The notes below the pieces were generated by a model, which did no database searches, was not told the origin of the DNA, and was given only the letters and a program-made list of their open reading frames with translations. A DNA stretch of 64,000 nt from Falciphora oryzae (Eukaryota > Ascomycota > Sordariomycetes > Magnaporthales > Magnaporthaceae). The position numbers and the translations under genes are program-made. Of this stretch, positions 37,441 through 48,431 are shown one piece after another (position 1 is the stretch's first letter; each line of letters opens with the position of its first letter). Location: contig JNVV01000040.1 of the NCBI GenBank assembly GCA_000733355.1, positions 182,600-246,599 of the forward strand. Reading direction: 5' to 3'.

Positions 37441-38747
37441 TCATTGGATAAACTCCTTCTGCTGGTACACGGCGGTGACCATGGCGTGGTCACGCTCGTA
37501 GGGTTCTATCATGGTGGAAACGATCAGTCAGTTGTCTCGAGCATAGAATCGGAGGGTAGCAGGGTCGCTTCCTTACCTAGGGTGAGCTGCTCCTTGGGGA
37601 AGAACTTCTCGGCCCTCAGCTTCTCGACCTCGCTGGCAAAGACCTCCTCGGCCGGGGCGGTCGAGTCGATACAGTTGGCCTTGACCGAGATGCAGGTGCC
37701 GCCGCCCTTCTTGAGGAACAGGCTGGCGTTGAGGGCGACGATGCGGGCCTGGTCGGGCTGGGCGACGTCGGCGAAGATGCAGTCGACCATGGGCACGACC
37801 ATGCGGTACTTGAGCGGGTGGCGGGCGTCCTCGACGATGGGGATGACGTTTGTGCGCTTGGTGGCCATGTTGATGAGGTCGCGGCCGGAGCGGTGGCTGA
37901 ACTCGACGGCGTAGACGTTGCCCGTGGGGCCGACGAGGTCGGCGACGTGCGACACGGACGTGCCCGAGGCGGCGCCCAGGTACAGGACCTTGGCGCCCGG
38001 CTTCATGAAGATGTTGTCCATGCCGCCCAGGATGCCGGCCGCCAGCTTGCTGCGGAACGGGTTCCAGACGCGGTACTCGGTCTTGGTCGCGGGCACGTCG
38101 TCGCCGGCCTTGCCGCTGTTCTCCACCGCGATGCGCTTCTCGCCGTACACCGAGTCGCCGGGCGTCAGGTTGACGGTGGCCAGCAGGTCCTCCTTGCCAC
38201 CCCTGGCGACAAAGACGCCCTGGTGGCGATGGGGCTCCTACGAGCGGGGGTAGGGCGTGGTCAGTGGGCTGTGTGAGGAAAAGAGGGTTGCTTCCCTGCC
38301 GGAAGTTGCTGGCGCCAAGACTCGCGACGAGACGAGACGGTGAAGCTCGCAACAACATTGCCGGCGGGGAGAAGATGGGAGGAGGGAGGCTTCTGCTTAC
38401 AATCACGACCTTCTTGCCACCAGCGCCGGCACCGCCGCGACCACCACGGCCGCCTCCCCTGGGGGCACCGCGTCCGCCGCGACCACCGCGTCCTGCGCCG
38501 CCACGGCCACCTAAGAAATATTGTGTATGAGCAACTCTTGCTTGCGACAGCGACAATGTTGGGAGGGAAGACGACCGCTCCCCGGCGCAAAGAACTAACC
38601 TCCCCTGCCGCCGCGGTCGCCGCCGCGGTCGCCGCCGCGGAAGCTGCCACCACCACGGCCGCCGCCGCGACCGCCTCGATCACCGCCGCCGCGGAAGCCG
38701 CCGCCGCGGCCACCCGGTGCACCTCGGCCTCTCGGTGTGAAACCCAT
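37441..38747 (-). CDS. nop1: fibrillarin, rRNA 2'-O-methyltransferase
   Basis: Catalytic subunit of box C/D snoRNPs; methylates rRNA 2'-hydroxyls (and a histone H2A Gln in yeast and human) in the nucleolus. Proposed CDS: complement(join(37441..37505,37577..38237,38401..38510,38600..38747)), 327 aa, close to yeast Nop1 (327). Residues 1-82 are a Gly/Arg-rich GAR domain with RGG and GGF repeats. The methyltransferase fold follows, with the SAM-binding motif [20 protein letters not shown] at about 169-188, the [12 protein letters not shown] segment, and [15 protein letters not shown]. The C-terminus is [25 protein letters not shown] and conserved, encoded by a separate 65-nt exon. Introns are 89, 163 and 71 nt, two of them inside or at the edge of the GAR region; split codons G|GT and G|AA restore the frame. 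It is divergent from rpl17. Confidence 0.97.
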
Positions 38748-39499
38748 GATGGTTTGTAAGGGATGTGGTTATATGGGTCGGACGGACAGCTCCTGCCGCT
38801 CGTGCAGATCAGAAATCAGGTGTCGGGATGGTGGTTGGGACCTTCCGCGCGGAGCAATTCGCGTTCAGGAAGCAGGAGCAGAGGGGAAAAGGGTCCTTCG
38901 AGGATTTGCTGAGAAGCTCTCGTCCGCTCCGAAGCTTCAAAAAATTTTATGAAGCAAAAGCGGAGCCTGCAGGTCCAGTCCTCCACCAACCTTCCCCCAG
39001 CCGAACTTTTTTTTTTCTGAGTGGGGCCAACGGCCCACCTCGAGCTGTCGCCGCCTTGGAGTTCGGCTGCACGATAATTCCGCTTCCGACTCTGGGCTCA
39101 AGCAGCAGAGGACCCAGCGTGCCCAGCCAGCCACAAGTCCACCACCAATAGTCTCGTGTATCTTGGAGGGATGCAGCCAATCAGACTGCGTAAAACGTAT
39201 TCTTGGAAATAATGGCAGAGTGAAGAGCCCGGATAGAAATAAAATTCACATTGTTGGAAAGCCTGGAATTTTGTCTATTTGCTGGCCCAGATTCGTCCCT
39301 TCTGCCTTGCTGCTGGACGCTCGGACCAGGGCGTCGAATTTCTAGGGCTGGTCAACCCTAGTGGGAGGCTCCACATGACCAAAGGCGGGCGGACGCTTCT
39401 CTCTTGTGCGGAAAAGTTGACAAGTGCAAACCGACCTCGCAAATCCACCAAAATCGCCCTCTCGTCGAACCCCTTCCGTCACTAACCACAGCAGCAAAG
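38748..39499. promoter_or_regulatory. bidirectional promoter region of nop1 and rpl17
   Basis: 752 bp separate the fibrillarin and L17 start codons, so both promoters lie here. An inverted repeat CTAGGG...CCCTAG (39342-39361) contains AACCCTAG, the telobox-type motif associated with ribosomal-protein promoters in many fungi, about 140 bp before the L17 ATG. A T-rich tract (39007-39015) lies between the genes. Confidence 0.7.
39342..39361. promoter_or_regulatory. telobox inverted repeat (candidate Tbf1-type site)
   Basis: CTAGGG (39342-39347) faces CCCTAG (39356-39361) with an 8-nt spacer; the right arm reads AACCCTAG. AACCCTA elements are known Tbf1-type sites in ribosomal-protein promoters of several ascomycetes. 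The match is seen; binding is inferred. Confidence 0.55.
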
Positions 39500-40505
39500 A
39501 TGGTACGTACGAGCGCTGGGGATGCGTCTCCCGTCGATTTCCCCGTCGAGCATCGCATATTCGGTCGCCGTTGTCAAATTCCCGGGACTCGTCTTCGTCG
39601 GCCGGTCGCATTCGGACGGGCCAGCACGCCAGAGACAGGGCACCAAGATGGTTCCGTGGAAGGACGTGGAAAGAGGAGGGGACATGTAGGAGGGTTTGAT
39701 GAACGACAAAGTTGAGGGGAGCGTCAAGATGAACCGACCGACGAAGATACGAGTCCCGGGCGAACGACGACGACGACCGTGGCATCGATTGCGGGTGGAC
39801 AAACCCCTCAGCGGAGGGATCACAGAAGAAAGAACGGCGGGCTAACTGTCTCCGTCTCGCCACCACAAACAGGTCCGCTACGGAGCTAACGAGATCGAGT
39901 CGCAAAAGTCGGCCCGCGCCCGCGGGTCGTACCTGCGCGTGTCCTTCAAGAACACGCGCGAGACGGCCCAGGCCATCAACGGCTGGAAGCTGCACCGCGC
40001 CGTCAAGTTCCTCGAGAACGTCCAGGAGAAGAAGGAGGCCGTGCCCATGCGCCGCTACGCCGGCAGCACCGGCCGCTGCGCCCAGGGCAAGCAGTTCGGC
40101 GTCTCCAAGGCCCGCTGGCCCGTCAAGTCGGCCGAGTTCCTGCTCGGCCTCCTCAAGAACGCCGAGGCCAACGCCGACTCCAAGGGCCTCGACACCGGCA
40201 ACCTCGTCGTCAAGCACATCCAGGTCAACCAGGCTCCCAAGCAGCGCAGGCGGACGTACCGCGCTCACGGTCGTGTATGTTTTTGCCGCGTCTCTCTTCT
40301 TTTTGCTCGGGCCAATCTATCAGAACTAACCAAAACAACCATTGTCCTCCAGATCAACCCATACATGTCGTCGCCCTGCCACATCGAGCTCATCCTGACC
40401 GAGGCTGAGGAGGCCGTCGAGAAGTCGGACGCCGTCACCAGCAACCAGCACCTCACCTCGAGGCAGCGTGGTGCTCGTATCCGCCAGGCCATCACCGCCG
40501 CCTAA
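39500..40505 (+). CDS. rpl17: 60S ribosomal protein L17 (uL22)
   Basis: Large-subunit protein lining the peptide exit tunnel. Proposed CDS: join(39500..39502,39873..40274,40353..40505), 185 aa, as expected for eukaryotic L17. The first coding exon is just the ATG, followed by a 370-nt intron (GTACGT...CAG); ATG-only first exons are common in fungal ribosomal-protein genes. The protein begins [20 protein letters not shown] and keeps the family blocks [22 protein letters not shown] and [12 protein letters not shown]. It ends [15 protein letters not shown]. The second intron is 78 nt, phase 0. I looked for a box C/D snoRNA in the long intron: a TTGATGA-like string is present but no matching D box. 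Confidence 0.97.
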
Positions 40506-41931
40506 GGCAGCAGCGTCTCCTTTTTGTTGACGATTTTTTCTTTGATGGCACTGACGGGGCGAGGGACGTGGGACGCACCAAAGACGGGACGGGGCTGTGT
40601 TTTGGCATGGTTGGCTGGGCCGCCGGCTGGCTGGTAGAGCACGGAATTGGCCTACCACCTGGGCCGACGCCCACCATTCTCACTCTTTATGGGGTGAAGG
40701 GAAAGGGAAATGCGGCGTGGCGCGGTTTGCTCATGGGATTGCTTCACCTACCTATTTCGCGTTTCTTTTTCCATTTTAAACGGTCCACCGGTGTTGTATC
40801 TGAGCATGGCATTCGGGAACAAAAAAAGAATCTTCCAAACCCTTGAAGAGTTTGTTTTTCCAAGCAAACTCCCGTTTTGGAAAGGGTGACGGGGAATAGA
40901 GATGCATGAGAGCACGCCCCTCCCGCCACGTGCACCACACATGCGTCTCCCGGATGGTGGTACGAACGATATCGGCGTGTATCAGTGGTCAAGACTAGAG
41001 CTCGTCGACGGGGAAATCGCAACGGCCGAGATGCCTTTCGGTAGATACCCTGACAAGAAATCGTTGCAGATCGTCAACAGGACCAGTCACAGTGTGGCCG
41101 CGCGCAAAGCCAACAAATACTCTCTCATTATACTAGTAACCCTTGTCTTTCATCACCATCGCCATCCTCTGCTGTTTTCTGGATCGCACATACAGCTCGC
41201 CTCTCCGTGACCCGTCGTCTCTTCGCCTCCCCTACCGGTTGTTGCTTGTCCTCATCCGCGGTTGAGACTGTAAATTGCTTCCGAAGAGGTAAAAAGGGTA
41301 GAAACGATCGGGAATAAACAAAACAAACGGGCAAGCCCGTATACTCGTATACAAACAAGGCTGACTGACAATAAAGCGAATAAAGAGTCTAGGGCAAAAA
41401 TGTTGTTCGGTCTTCCATTTCTGTCTGCTCGCGGTGTTAGGTTTCTAGACGTGGCATGTGCCCGTGGGTTTGGAGGTCCCATTCCAGACATTTTATGCAA
41501 ATCCGTTGTGGAGGATAGCCAAACAATCCGTGCTTGTCGGCGATGTTTTTTTTTTTTTTTTCATTGCTGTTTCAAGTGTTGTAGTTATCCGTCATGTGCT
41601 GTAGCTGGGGATTTTTTGTTGTTGCGTTGTAGTGTGTTGATGGTGATGGTGTTGGTGTTGGTGTAGGTGATGGTGGTGGTGGTGGTGGTGGTTGATAGGG
41701 ACGCGTTCCTTAGGATGGATAGAGCGAAAACAATCTCTCGTCTTCTTTCTTTTGGATGGCGCATCTCCAGCAATACCCGCCATTGCTTCGGTTCGAAAGG
41801 AACTGTGTCATAGGCAGGGAAAATAACAGACGAAGAAAGGTGATGGTAACACAGTGAACAGAGGGGAGGCCAAACGGGGCTCCAAGCAGGAAGCAAAAGG
41901 AACAGCCGGAGACAATCCCACGTGCTCAACC
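40506..41931. other. convergent 3' region of rpl17 and the F-box gene
   Basis: 1.4 kb with no supported gene, expected to hold the two 3' UTRs. It contains a 16-nt T run (41546-41561) and a GGT/GAT microsatellite (41634-41694). Confidence 0.65.
41634..41694. repeat. GGT-rich trinucleotide microsatellite
   Basis: About 60 bp of GGT/GAT/GTT units, purest at about 41671-41692 with seven or so GGT copies. It lies beyond the 3' end of the F-box gene. Confidence 0.85.
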
Positions 41932-44900
41932 TCACGGATGAAAATCGCCATCCTCGTAGAGGAACGGATCGCGCACATAGGGCTGCGACCAGCCCGCGAG
42001 CGACAGGACGTAGTCGTCCTGCTGCGAAGACGGGGCGGCGACCTCGGATTGGCTGCTGCTGCCGCCGCCGCCGCCGCCGCCGTCACTCGGCTGCCCAAGT
42101 TTCTCCCCATCGCCAACAGCAGCGCCACCACGATCGGGTTCGCTGCCCGTGGGGACGGCCGACAAGCCGGCAGCGCGTCGCCGCTGAATCGCTTCCGCAT
42201 AGGCCATCTCGACCGCGGCGGCCATGGGCAGGTCGGCGAGCCCCGGCGTCTTCTCGACGGCTTCCAGGACGGCCTCCACCAGCGCGTCTTTCTTTTCCCC
42301 GGATCCGTGGGCGGTCCCTCGCTTGGGCCCGGAAGGATGACGGCGGGTCCAGCGGTCCCATTCGGCGTCATGCCAAGTATTGTTGTTGTGGTTGGCGTCA
42401 AAATCAAACGGGCCTCTGGAAGGCCGGGGAGGCCCAGGACTCATGGGCCAAAGCATAGTGTACAGGTCGTGCTCCAGTTCCCCGATATGCTTTCCCCAAT
42501 ACCACGGGATCATGGAACGCACTTCTTTGGACGGGTCGAAATTGTAGCGGAGGAACCAGTCGAGCGAGAGTGAGGATTGCGAGATGTCGTCGAAGATGGT
42601 CACGTCCTCAATGTGGATCGGTTGTTCGTAGGGCTCCAGGGCCGGATCCAGGTCCCAACACCTACTGCCCCAGTTCCCAACGGCGTCGGCTGCAGCTAGC
42701 CGGGACGCCGCGAGACGGGCAAGTGCCCGCTGGGTTGGCGGGTGTGTCGTCTGGAGGCGCTCGGCTGCCTCGTGCGCGCGAATCTTGTCCAAAATGTTGA
42801 GTGACGGCCAGCATTGACACCCCCGGGCGAGCAACCACTAGTTGTCTCGCACGGAGCCGCCGGCCGCCGGTGCCGTTGTCTCGGTGGCGGCGAGGAGCGA
42901 CTGCACCTCTGGCAGAGGCTTCCCTTTCCTCCACCCGCCCGTAAAGCGGCCTCGCCCTTGCTCCAGGAAGCCGTCCTCGTGCGCGGCGTGCACCACGTTG
43001 GCGTCATAGACGCCCTTCCAGCCGAAATGCATGCCGAACGCATGGCGCAGGATGAACTGTTCGGCATCGTCGAAGTCGTCCATCACCTTCCCTAGGAGGG
43101 GGAAGGTCGACCTGAGCATGTAGCCGTCCAGGTTGCGGAGTGTCTCCATCATGTTGGTGGGCATTGCAACCATGCGCTGTGTGGAAGGGATGATGTCGTG
43201 GTTGTTGATTGTGGGTGCGTCGGCAAGGACGTAGCCACACGACTTGAACTCGACGTTCTGGAGACGGCCCTTCTCCGCCACAGGGTCCGGCACAAACTGC
43301 CTCAACTTCTGAGCTAGGTTTTGGAAGGCCGCGTCATCCCCACCCTCAATAGGAGAACCATTGTACCGTTCCAGGAGAGTCTGGTCCGGCGTGATCTCAT
43401 TGAGAACGTGCGCCCACGAGAGCAGCCGCGGGACCGGGATCCAAGGACTTGTCAGCGGGCCCTGCCAGACAGTGTCGGCTAGCGGCGGAGGCGGGCCTAT
43501 GGGCTGCTGTACAAGGTTGGGCACGTAGCCAAGTGCCCAGGCGGTCTGTTGGGGAGGGCCGGAGGCCACCTGCTGTGCCAGCCACTGTGCGGCGTTGGGA
43601 TGGTTGAATGCGGCCGGGAGCATGTTGTTCTGGGCCATCCACTGCGCGTGTATCCCAAGCATGTTCTGCGGCTGCAGGGGTGCCGCCGCCTGCGCCCCGC
43701 CATACAAGAACGGCCGGCCGGGCGCGGCGGTCGAGCAGCAGAGCGGCCACGGCCACGAGGTGCTCCTCTCTCCATTCATGGCCAAGTAGCCGGCCGAGAC
43801 CTCGTTCTGGGGCGGCCCGGTGATGGAAACGGCCTCCAGCTTCAGGTTCTCAAGGGACCTGGCCGACATGGTTCGAATCACGTGGAGCAGCACCTGTGGA
43901 GTGAAGTAACAGTTTTTGAGCGACAGGTTTCGGACATAGGGCAGCGACAACACGAGCCCGCGGCCCTTTAACGCGGCATTGGGCTCCGCCATCTGAGGAG
44001 CCGACGTGAGGAAGGGCGAGGGAAGGACGTAGCGGTTGCGCTGGGCCGCGCCGTTGGCCAGCTCGCCGCCGCAGATCCACTCAAAGTGTAGCGTTGTGAT
44101 TTGCCGACGCGGAGCAATGCAGTTCGCCAGCAGCTCGTATGTGGGGGCGACGGAATCGGTGGGCACCAACAGTTGGTCCGCAATCACCCCGTTCTCCTTC
44201 TTGACCACGCGCCAGTCAGGGATCACGCCGAGTGAGAACTGGGTGACCGCATTCAGGCTCCCCCAGAAGCTCGGCCTGTTGATGGTGCGGAGAAGGCTGG
44301 CGGGGATACGCGCAATGTTCACGCTCGTGACGTTTCTGAAAGCGTACGGGTTGTCGGTGACAGAGATGACATACGACTGGACAAGTGCATCGTGCGCCCA
44401 CGACATCTCCAGAAGCATCTCCTTCTGCGCTGCTGTCAAATGCAGCGGCTCCAACGGGTGTGCTCGGTACTCCTTCATGTCCACTCTAACTCCGCCGAAG
44501 TCGTTGAAGCCTGGGTTTGTGGGGTTCGCGTTGCCATCATTGAGGCTGGGCCGGAGCTCGCGGGCCCTGGCCACGGAGCCAGGGCCGAGACCGGTCCCGT
44601 CGTCTTCATAGTCGTCCCTGTTTACCCATTTCGGGTCCTTGCCTTCGCACCACAAAAGGAGGTCAATGGCGCCGGGGATCTCGTCCGGGGAGAACCCGGC
44701 ATTGAGCATCATGCGCTTCAAGTTCATGCGGCGCACCGATATGCCGCGGTCAAGCTTCCGATCCTCATTCGACAGCCTGTTCGGCAGCGACGGCATGCAC
44801 CTCGCGCTGTGGAAGACGGGAGGCAGGGTCCTGGCCGCGTACTTGTTGAGATTGGGCCCCTGAAGGAAGCCCAGGCCAGCGTCGCAAGAGAGGCCCAGCT

Positions 44901-45621
44901 CGGTGAGTTCGGTGAGCTTGGAGAAGGAGCGGGTCATGAGCGCTGTCTCGTCTGCCTGGTCTTCGATAGCTTCCAGGTTACGATAGCGCTGATAGTTCTT
45001 AAGCGGCCACCGATACAAGCCCCAGGCCGTTTTGACGATTTCCTGGGTGAGCTTGGGCGGGGGGAAGGCCAGGTCCGACTCTTTGAGCTCGAGGGCGAGG
45101 GCGAAGGCGCGTATGTGCTCGCCGAACAGGTGGAACACGGTGCGGAGCTCGGCGTGACCGGCGGGCCCGTGCTCGCTGGCCACCAAGGCGCCACTATGGT
45201 TGTCGGGAGAGCCGTAGAGCGAGGCGCGGAAAGGGGCGACGACGCTGCGGAAGTAGTGGGCCGAGACCATGTGGTCGAACTCGGAGCAGACCAGGCGCAT
45301 GCACTGGACGGACTCGCGGGGCAGGAAGCTGCATATCAGCTGGAAAATCTCGACTGGTACGTGCCCGAGCGGCCACCTAAACTCGCGGGGGCGTGGCCAC
45401 AGGGCCGTGGCCGCAGTCGCACTCTGAGGCTCAAGGACGTTGTCCATGTCGCCGGCAGTGGGGGCGCTCACGCCCCCCTGACCACCCGCGGAGCAGCGCT
45501 CCGTCTTCGGCATTGACGGCAACGTCATTTTTGTGACTTGGGTCTGCTCGTCAGCCCTTGCCGTGTCCGGCTGCCCGTCCGCGGTTGAGGCAGGGTCATG
45601 CGGCGCCGTCGTCTCCGACAT
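41932..45621 (-). CDS. large F-box protein
   Basis: Probable substrate receptor of an SCF ubiquitin ligase. Proposed CDS: complement(join(41932..42783,42853..45621)), 1206 aa. An F-box lies at about residues 84-127 (WPLGHVPVEIFQLICSFL then RLVCSEF). The following 700 residues contain leucine-rich stretches (LTELTELGLS; LPYVRNLSLKNC; LENLKLEAVSI), as in F-box proteins with irregular LRRs. The frame is open from the ATG to a TAG at 42838-42840, then continues in the same frame for 300 more codons with protein-like composition and no plausible new start. I therefore place a 69-nt (3n) intron at 42784-42852 (GTGCGA donor, CTCAAC branch, AAG acceptor) that removes the stop. If it is retained the protein would be 927 aa. 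The far C-terminus has an eight-Gly run and ends EDGDFHP. A TTACAG just before the ATG could be the acceptor of a 5' UTR intron. Confidence 0.8.
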
Positions 45622-48431
45622 AGCGCCTGTAAGATACAGGACAATACCGCTGATGAGCAACCGACGAGGGCTTTAGGTTTGTGGTCGCAGAAAGACAGAG
45701 GCCGGGAGGGGCACTAAAGTTTCGGGCAGCGTCCCCACCGGCTCCGTCGCCCTGGGGTCGCAGGGATATGACTGCGAGCGCCAAGCGGGGGTGGAATTGC
45801 GGCTGGCTGGCCGTCAAGCGAGGGAGATTGTATCGAATCAGCCAGCAGGTTGATGAGACGCGATCAGTTCATGTCATTGAAACGAGAAAGACGGATTGAC
45901 AACTGGTTGCTGGTACAGGACGGCCCAGGGAGGACGGACAATCGTGGCAAGCCGGGCTTTCGAGAAAAATTGATGGAGGTGAGAGGGAACTGCACAGCAA
46001 GCGAAGAAAGCCTGCCTTATAGTATAGGCACAGATGAGGACTTTAAAGAGCTGCCAAGGGGCGCGCACAGAAGCTGGAAATCACGCGCTGTCCTGTTCCA
46101 CGGCGACTGGGGTTAGCTGTGTCGTCGGTGGAGGAGCGCGGCCGGACAAAGAATTGAGTGCAATGCGAGGGAGAAGCGAATGAAGCGGCGAGGCGCCAGG
46201 CGAGGCGAGTCCCAATGCTGGGCTGAAGGTGGGGTTGGCTGGAGCCAGGCTGGAGGGTTACAGCAGCCACGCAGGACATGAAGCAGCTTTTTGGGATTCC
46301 CGCATGAGCGGTGGGCGAGCCGCTGACGAGGTTGGAAGCCGTGGAGGACTCTGTCGCTACAAGGGATTGAGCGGGTGTCTGGTGTTTTGCAATGAGGTGA
46401 TCGAGATTTTTTTTCCACTCTTCCTTGGCCACAAGGAAAAGAAGTGAGGTGAAAAAACAAGGGCAAAAATGAGCATGGTAGTGGGGTCCATTTGCCCGAG
46501 GGAGCTTTCGACGGCGAGTTGCAATACGTCCATAACCCATGAAGCAGCAAATTCTTCTCCTTGGTACAATGGACGCTTTTTCTGTCTTTTTATTTTTCTC
46601 TTTTTTTTTCTCCCATTTCTTTATTACATTCGACCCTTTTGGCCGGTATGAGAGAGCGCACCCGTTGATACCTGTAGTGTGGTAATCGAGGCACTGGACA
46701 CCACCAGAGGAATAGGTAACTCGGAAGTGCGTATGCACTATGATAACAACGCGGTCGGGTCCAGCCCAAAACGCTTCGCACACACCCCGTCACCATCACG
46801 GTTGCCGTCGTACAGCCGCCGGCCAGTGCAAACACCCACGAACGCCGCAGGTCTGTCGTCACACGGGGTCCTCACGGCATGCGCACGCGCGCGCGACCTC
46901 ACCAGGCGCCGCCAAACCCTTTGATCCCTCGTCTCCCGCTCCGCTTCCGTCGTGGACGGACTTTGGGATGTCGTTGTGGCACAGAGTTTCGCGGAACCGT
47001 CCGCAGAGGCCATGCCCTCGGTGGTTACACCGTCTGCCAAAGACGAGCATCGAGGCGCGTGTCCGCCGCTAGATTTCTACTGTGTGCTCTTGGGTGGGTT
47101 GATTGTCCGCAAGGTGATCCCGGAACATATTTGACCCTCCAGCCATCCCAGTTAGACGGAAAGAGAGAGACAATGCCCATTGCCGGCCGGCAGGAGAAAC
47201 AATGAAAAAGGGAACAGCAGCGGCAATCGCGGCGGAGGTACCCGTTGCGACCGGAAATCCAAAGTGGACGCATGCTGCGGGGGACGAAACTGCATACATG
47301 TGATATGTTATGCATGGTCCTATCGCGAGTGCATGCGCATTCCATGGAAGAGGGGTCAATGAATATTTTGTTCGTTGGCCAGTCCCGATTCGCCCTGGTA
47401 GCTCCCTCCCCAAAAAGCTCCACACTCGGGAGTCCGTGAGCATGGCCCCACATTGGACAAACACCGAACCCATTTTCTTCCGCCAAAGTGGACGGCACGA
47501 GCCGACGGAACCCGTTTGTGCACTCTCACCTTGTCGCGGCGGCAGCAGGAGATCGGGCGGGATCACCAAACCCAATTCCAGGCGGATAAACAAGAACTGC
47601 ACATTTCATCGGCCCGCAAAGGTCAACTACAATTCACCCCGAGTGCCACGGGAAACGCGTCGTTAGGTCATCACAAGGCTGCCTGTTGTTTTGCCATTCA
47701 TTCCTGCCAATCTGGTTTTGTTCTTTCCATCCTTTCCAACAGAAAGTAAAAAAAGATAGTAGGAGATCGACAAACCCTGGAAGAAACCAGGAAACCAAGG
47801 GGCAAGAAGTAGTGTGGAGAAGAAGGAAAAAAAAAAAAAACAGCATGACAAGAGACCTTTCACCAATTTCAACCTCCCAAGCCTTCAAAGTTCATAGCGG
47901 GCAACAAAACAAGGGGACAACAAGCGAAAAACGCGCAACATAAAAGCAAAAGAAACAAATGCGAACGGAAGCTCGAAAAGAACATGAAGTCATGCCAGCC
48001 CAACTGCACAAGGACTCCGAGCAAGGCAGGGAACTGATGCAGTTCCCGGACCTGCCTGATCTGCCAAGAAAAAAACGTTGTCTGTATAATAGACAGAGGC
48101 AGCGGCGGGAACCGCTGACACTCTCAAACCTCGGCGTGCGTAGTCTTGTCGTTAAGGCTTAGTGGGTCAATTGGGCCAGCCCGATGCTGAATCCATTGAG
48201 AGAACTCGAAGGATCGTGTTTCGGCAATCTCCCGCGGATGTTGAATCCGGTTACCGAGTCGGGCGGTGACTCGGTCGGGAGCGGCTCAATAAACGTAATT
48301 TTCGCATTGCGCCTGGCAAGGTTCCTTCCTCTGTGGCGAAAGGCGTGGACAGCAGAGTTGCTGCCCTCGTATAATCACTACTAGGTAGGAAATGCTGGCA
48401 AACGTGGTAAGGTCGGAGAGATGGGGCAGTG
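45622..48431. other. 2.8-kb intergenic region
   Basis: No gene supported. The left part is the promoter side of the F-box gene and the right part includes the 3' UTR of the DUF6590 gene. It contains A runs near 47827, a T-rich stretch at 46570-46625, and a perfect 7-bp inverted repeat at 48254-48274. Confidence 0.6.
48254..48274. other. short perfect inverted repeat
   Basis: CCGAGTC (48254-48260) and GACTCGG (48268-48274) around a 7-nt loop, about 160 bp past the stop of the minus-strand DUF6590 gene. Probably a 3' UTR hairpin; function unknown. Confidence 0.5.

Noticed and set aside
39503..39872. possible intronic box C/D snoRNA in rpl17
   Set aside because: A TTGATGA string resembles a C box, but no CTGA D box with a terminal stem is found in the intron.
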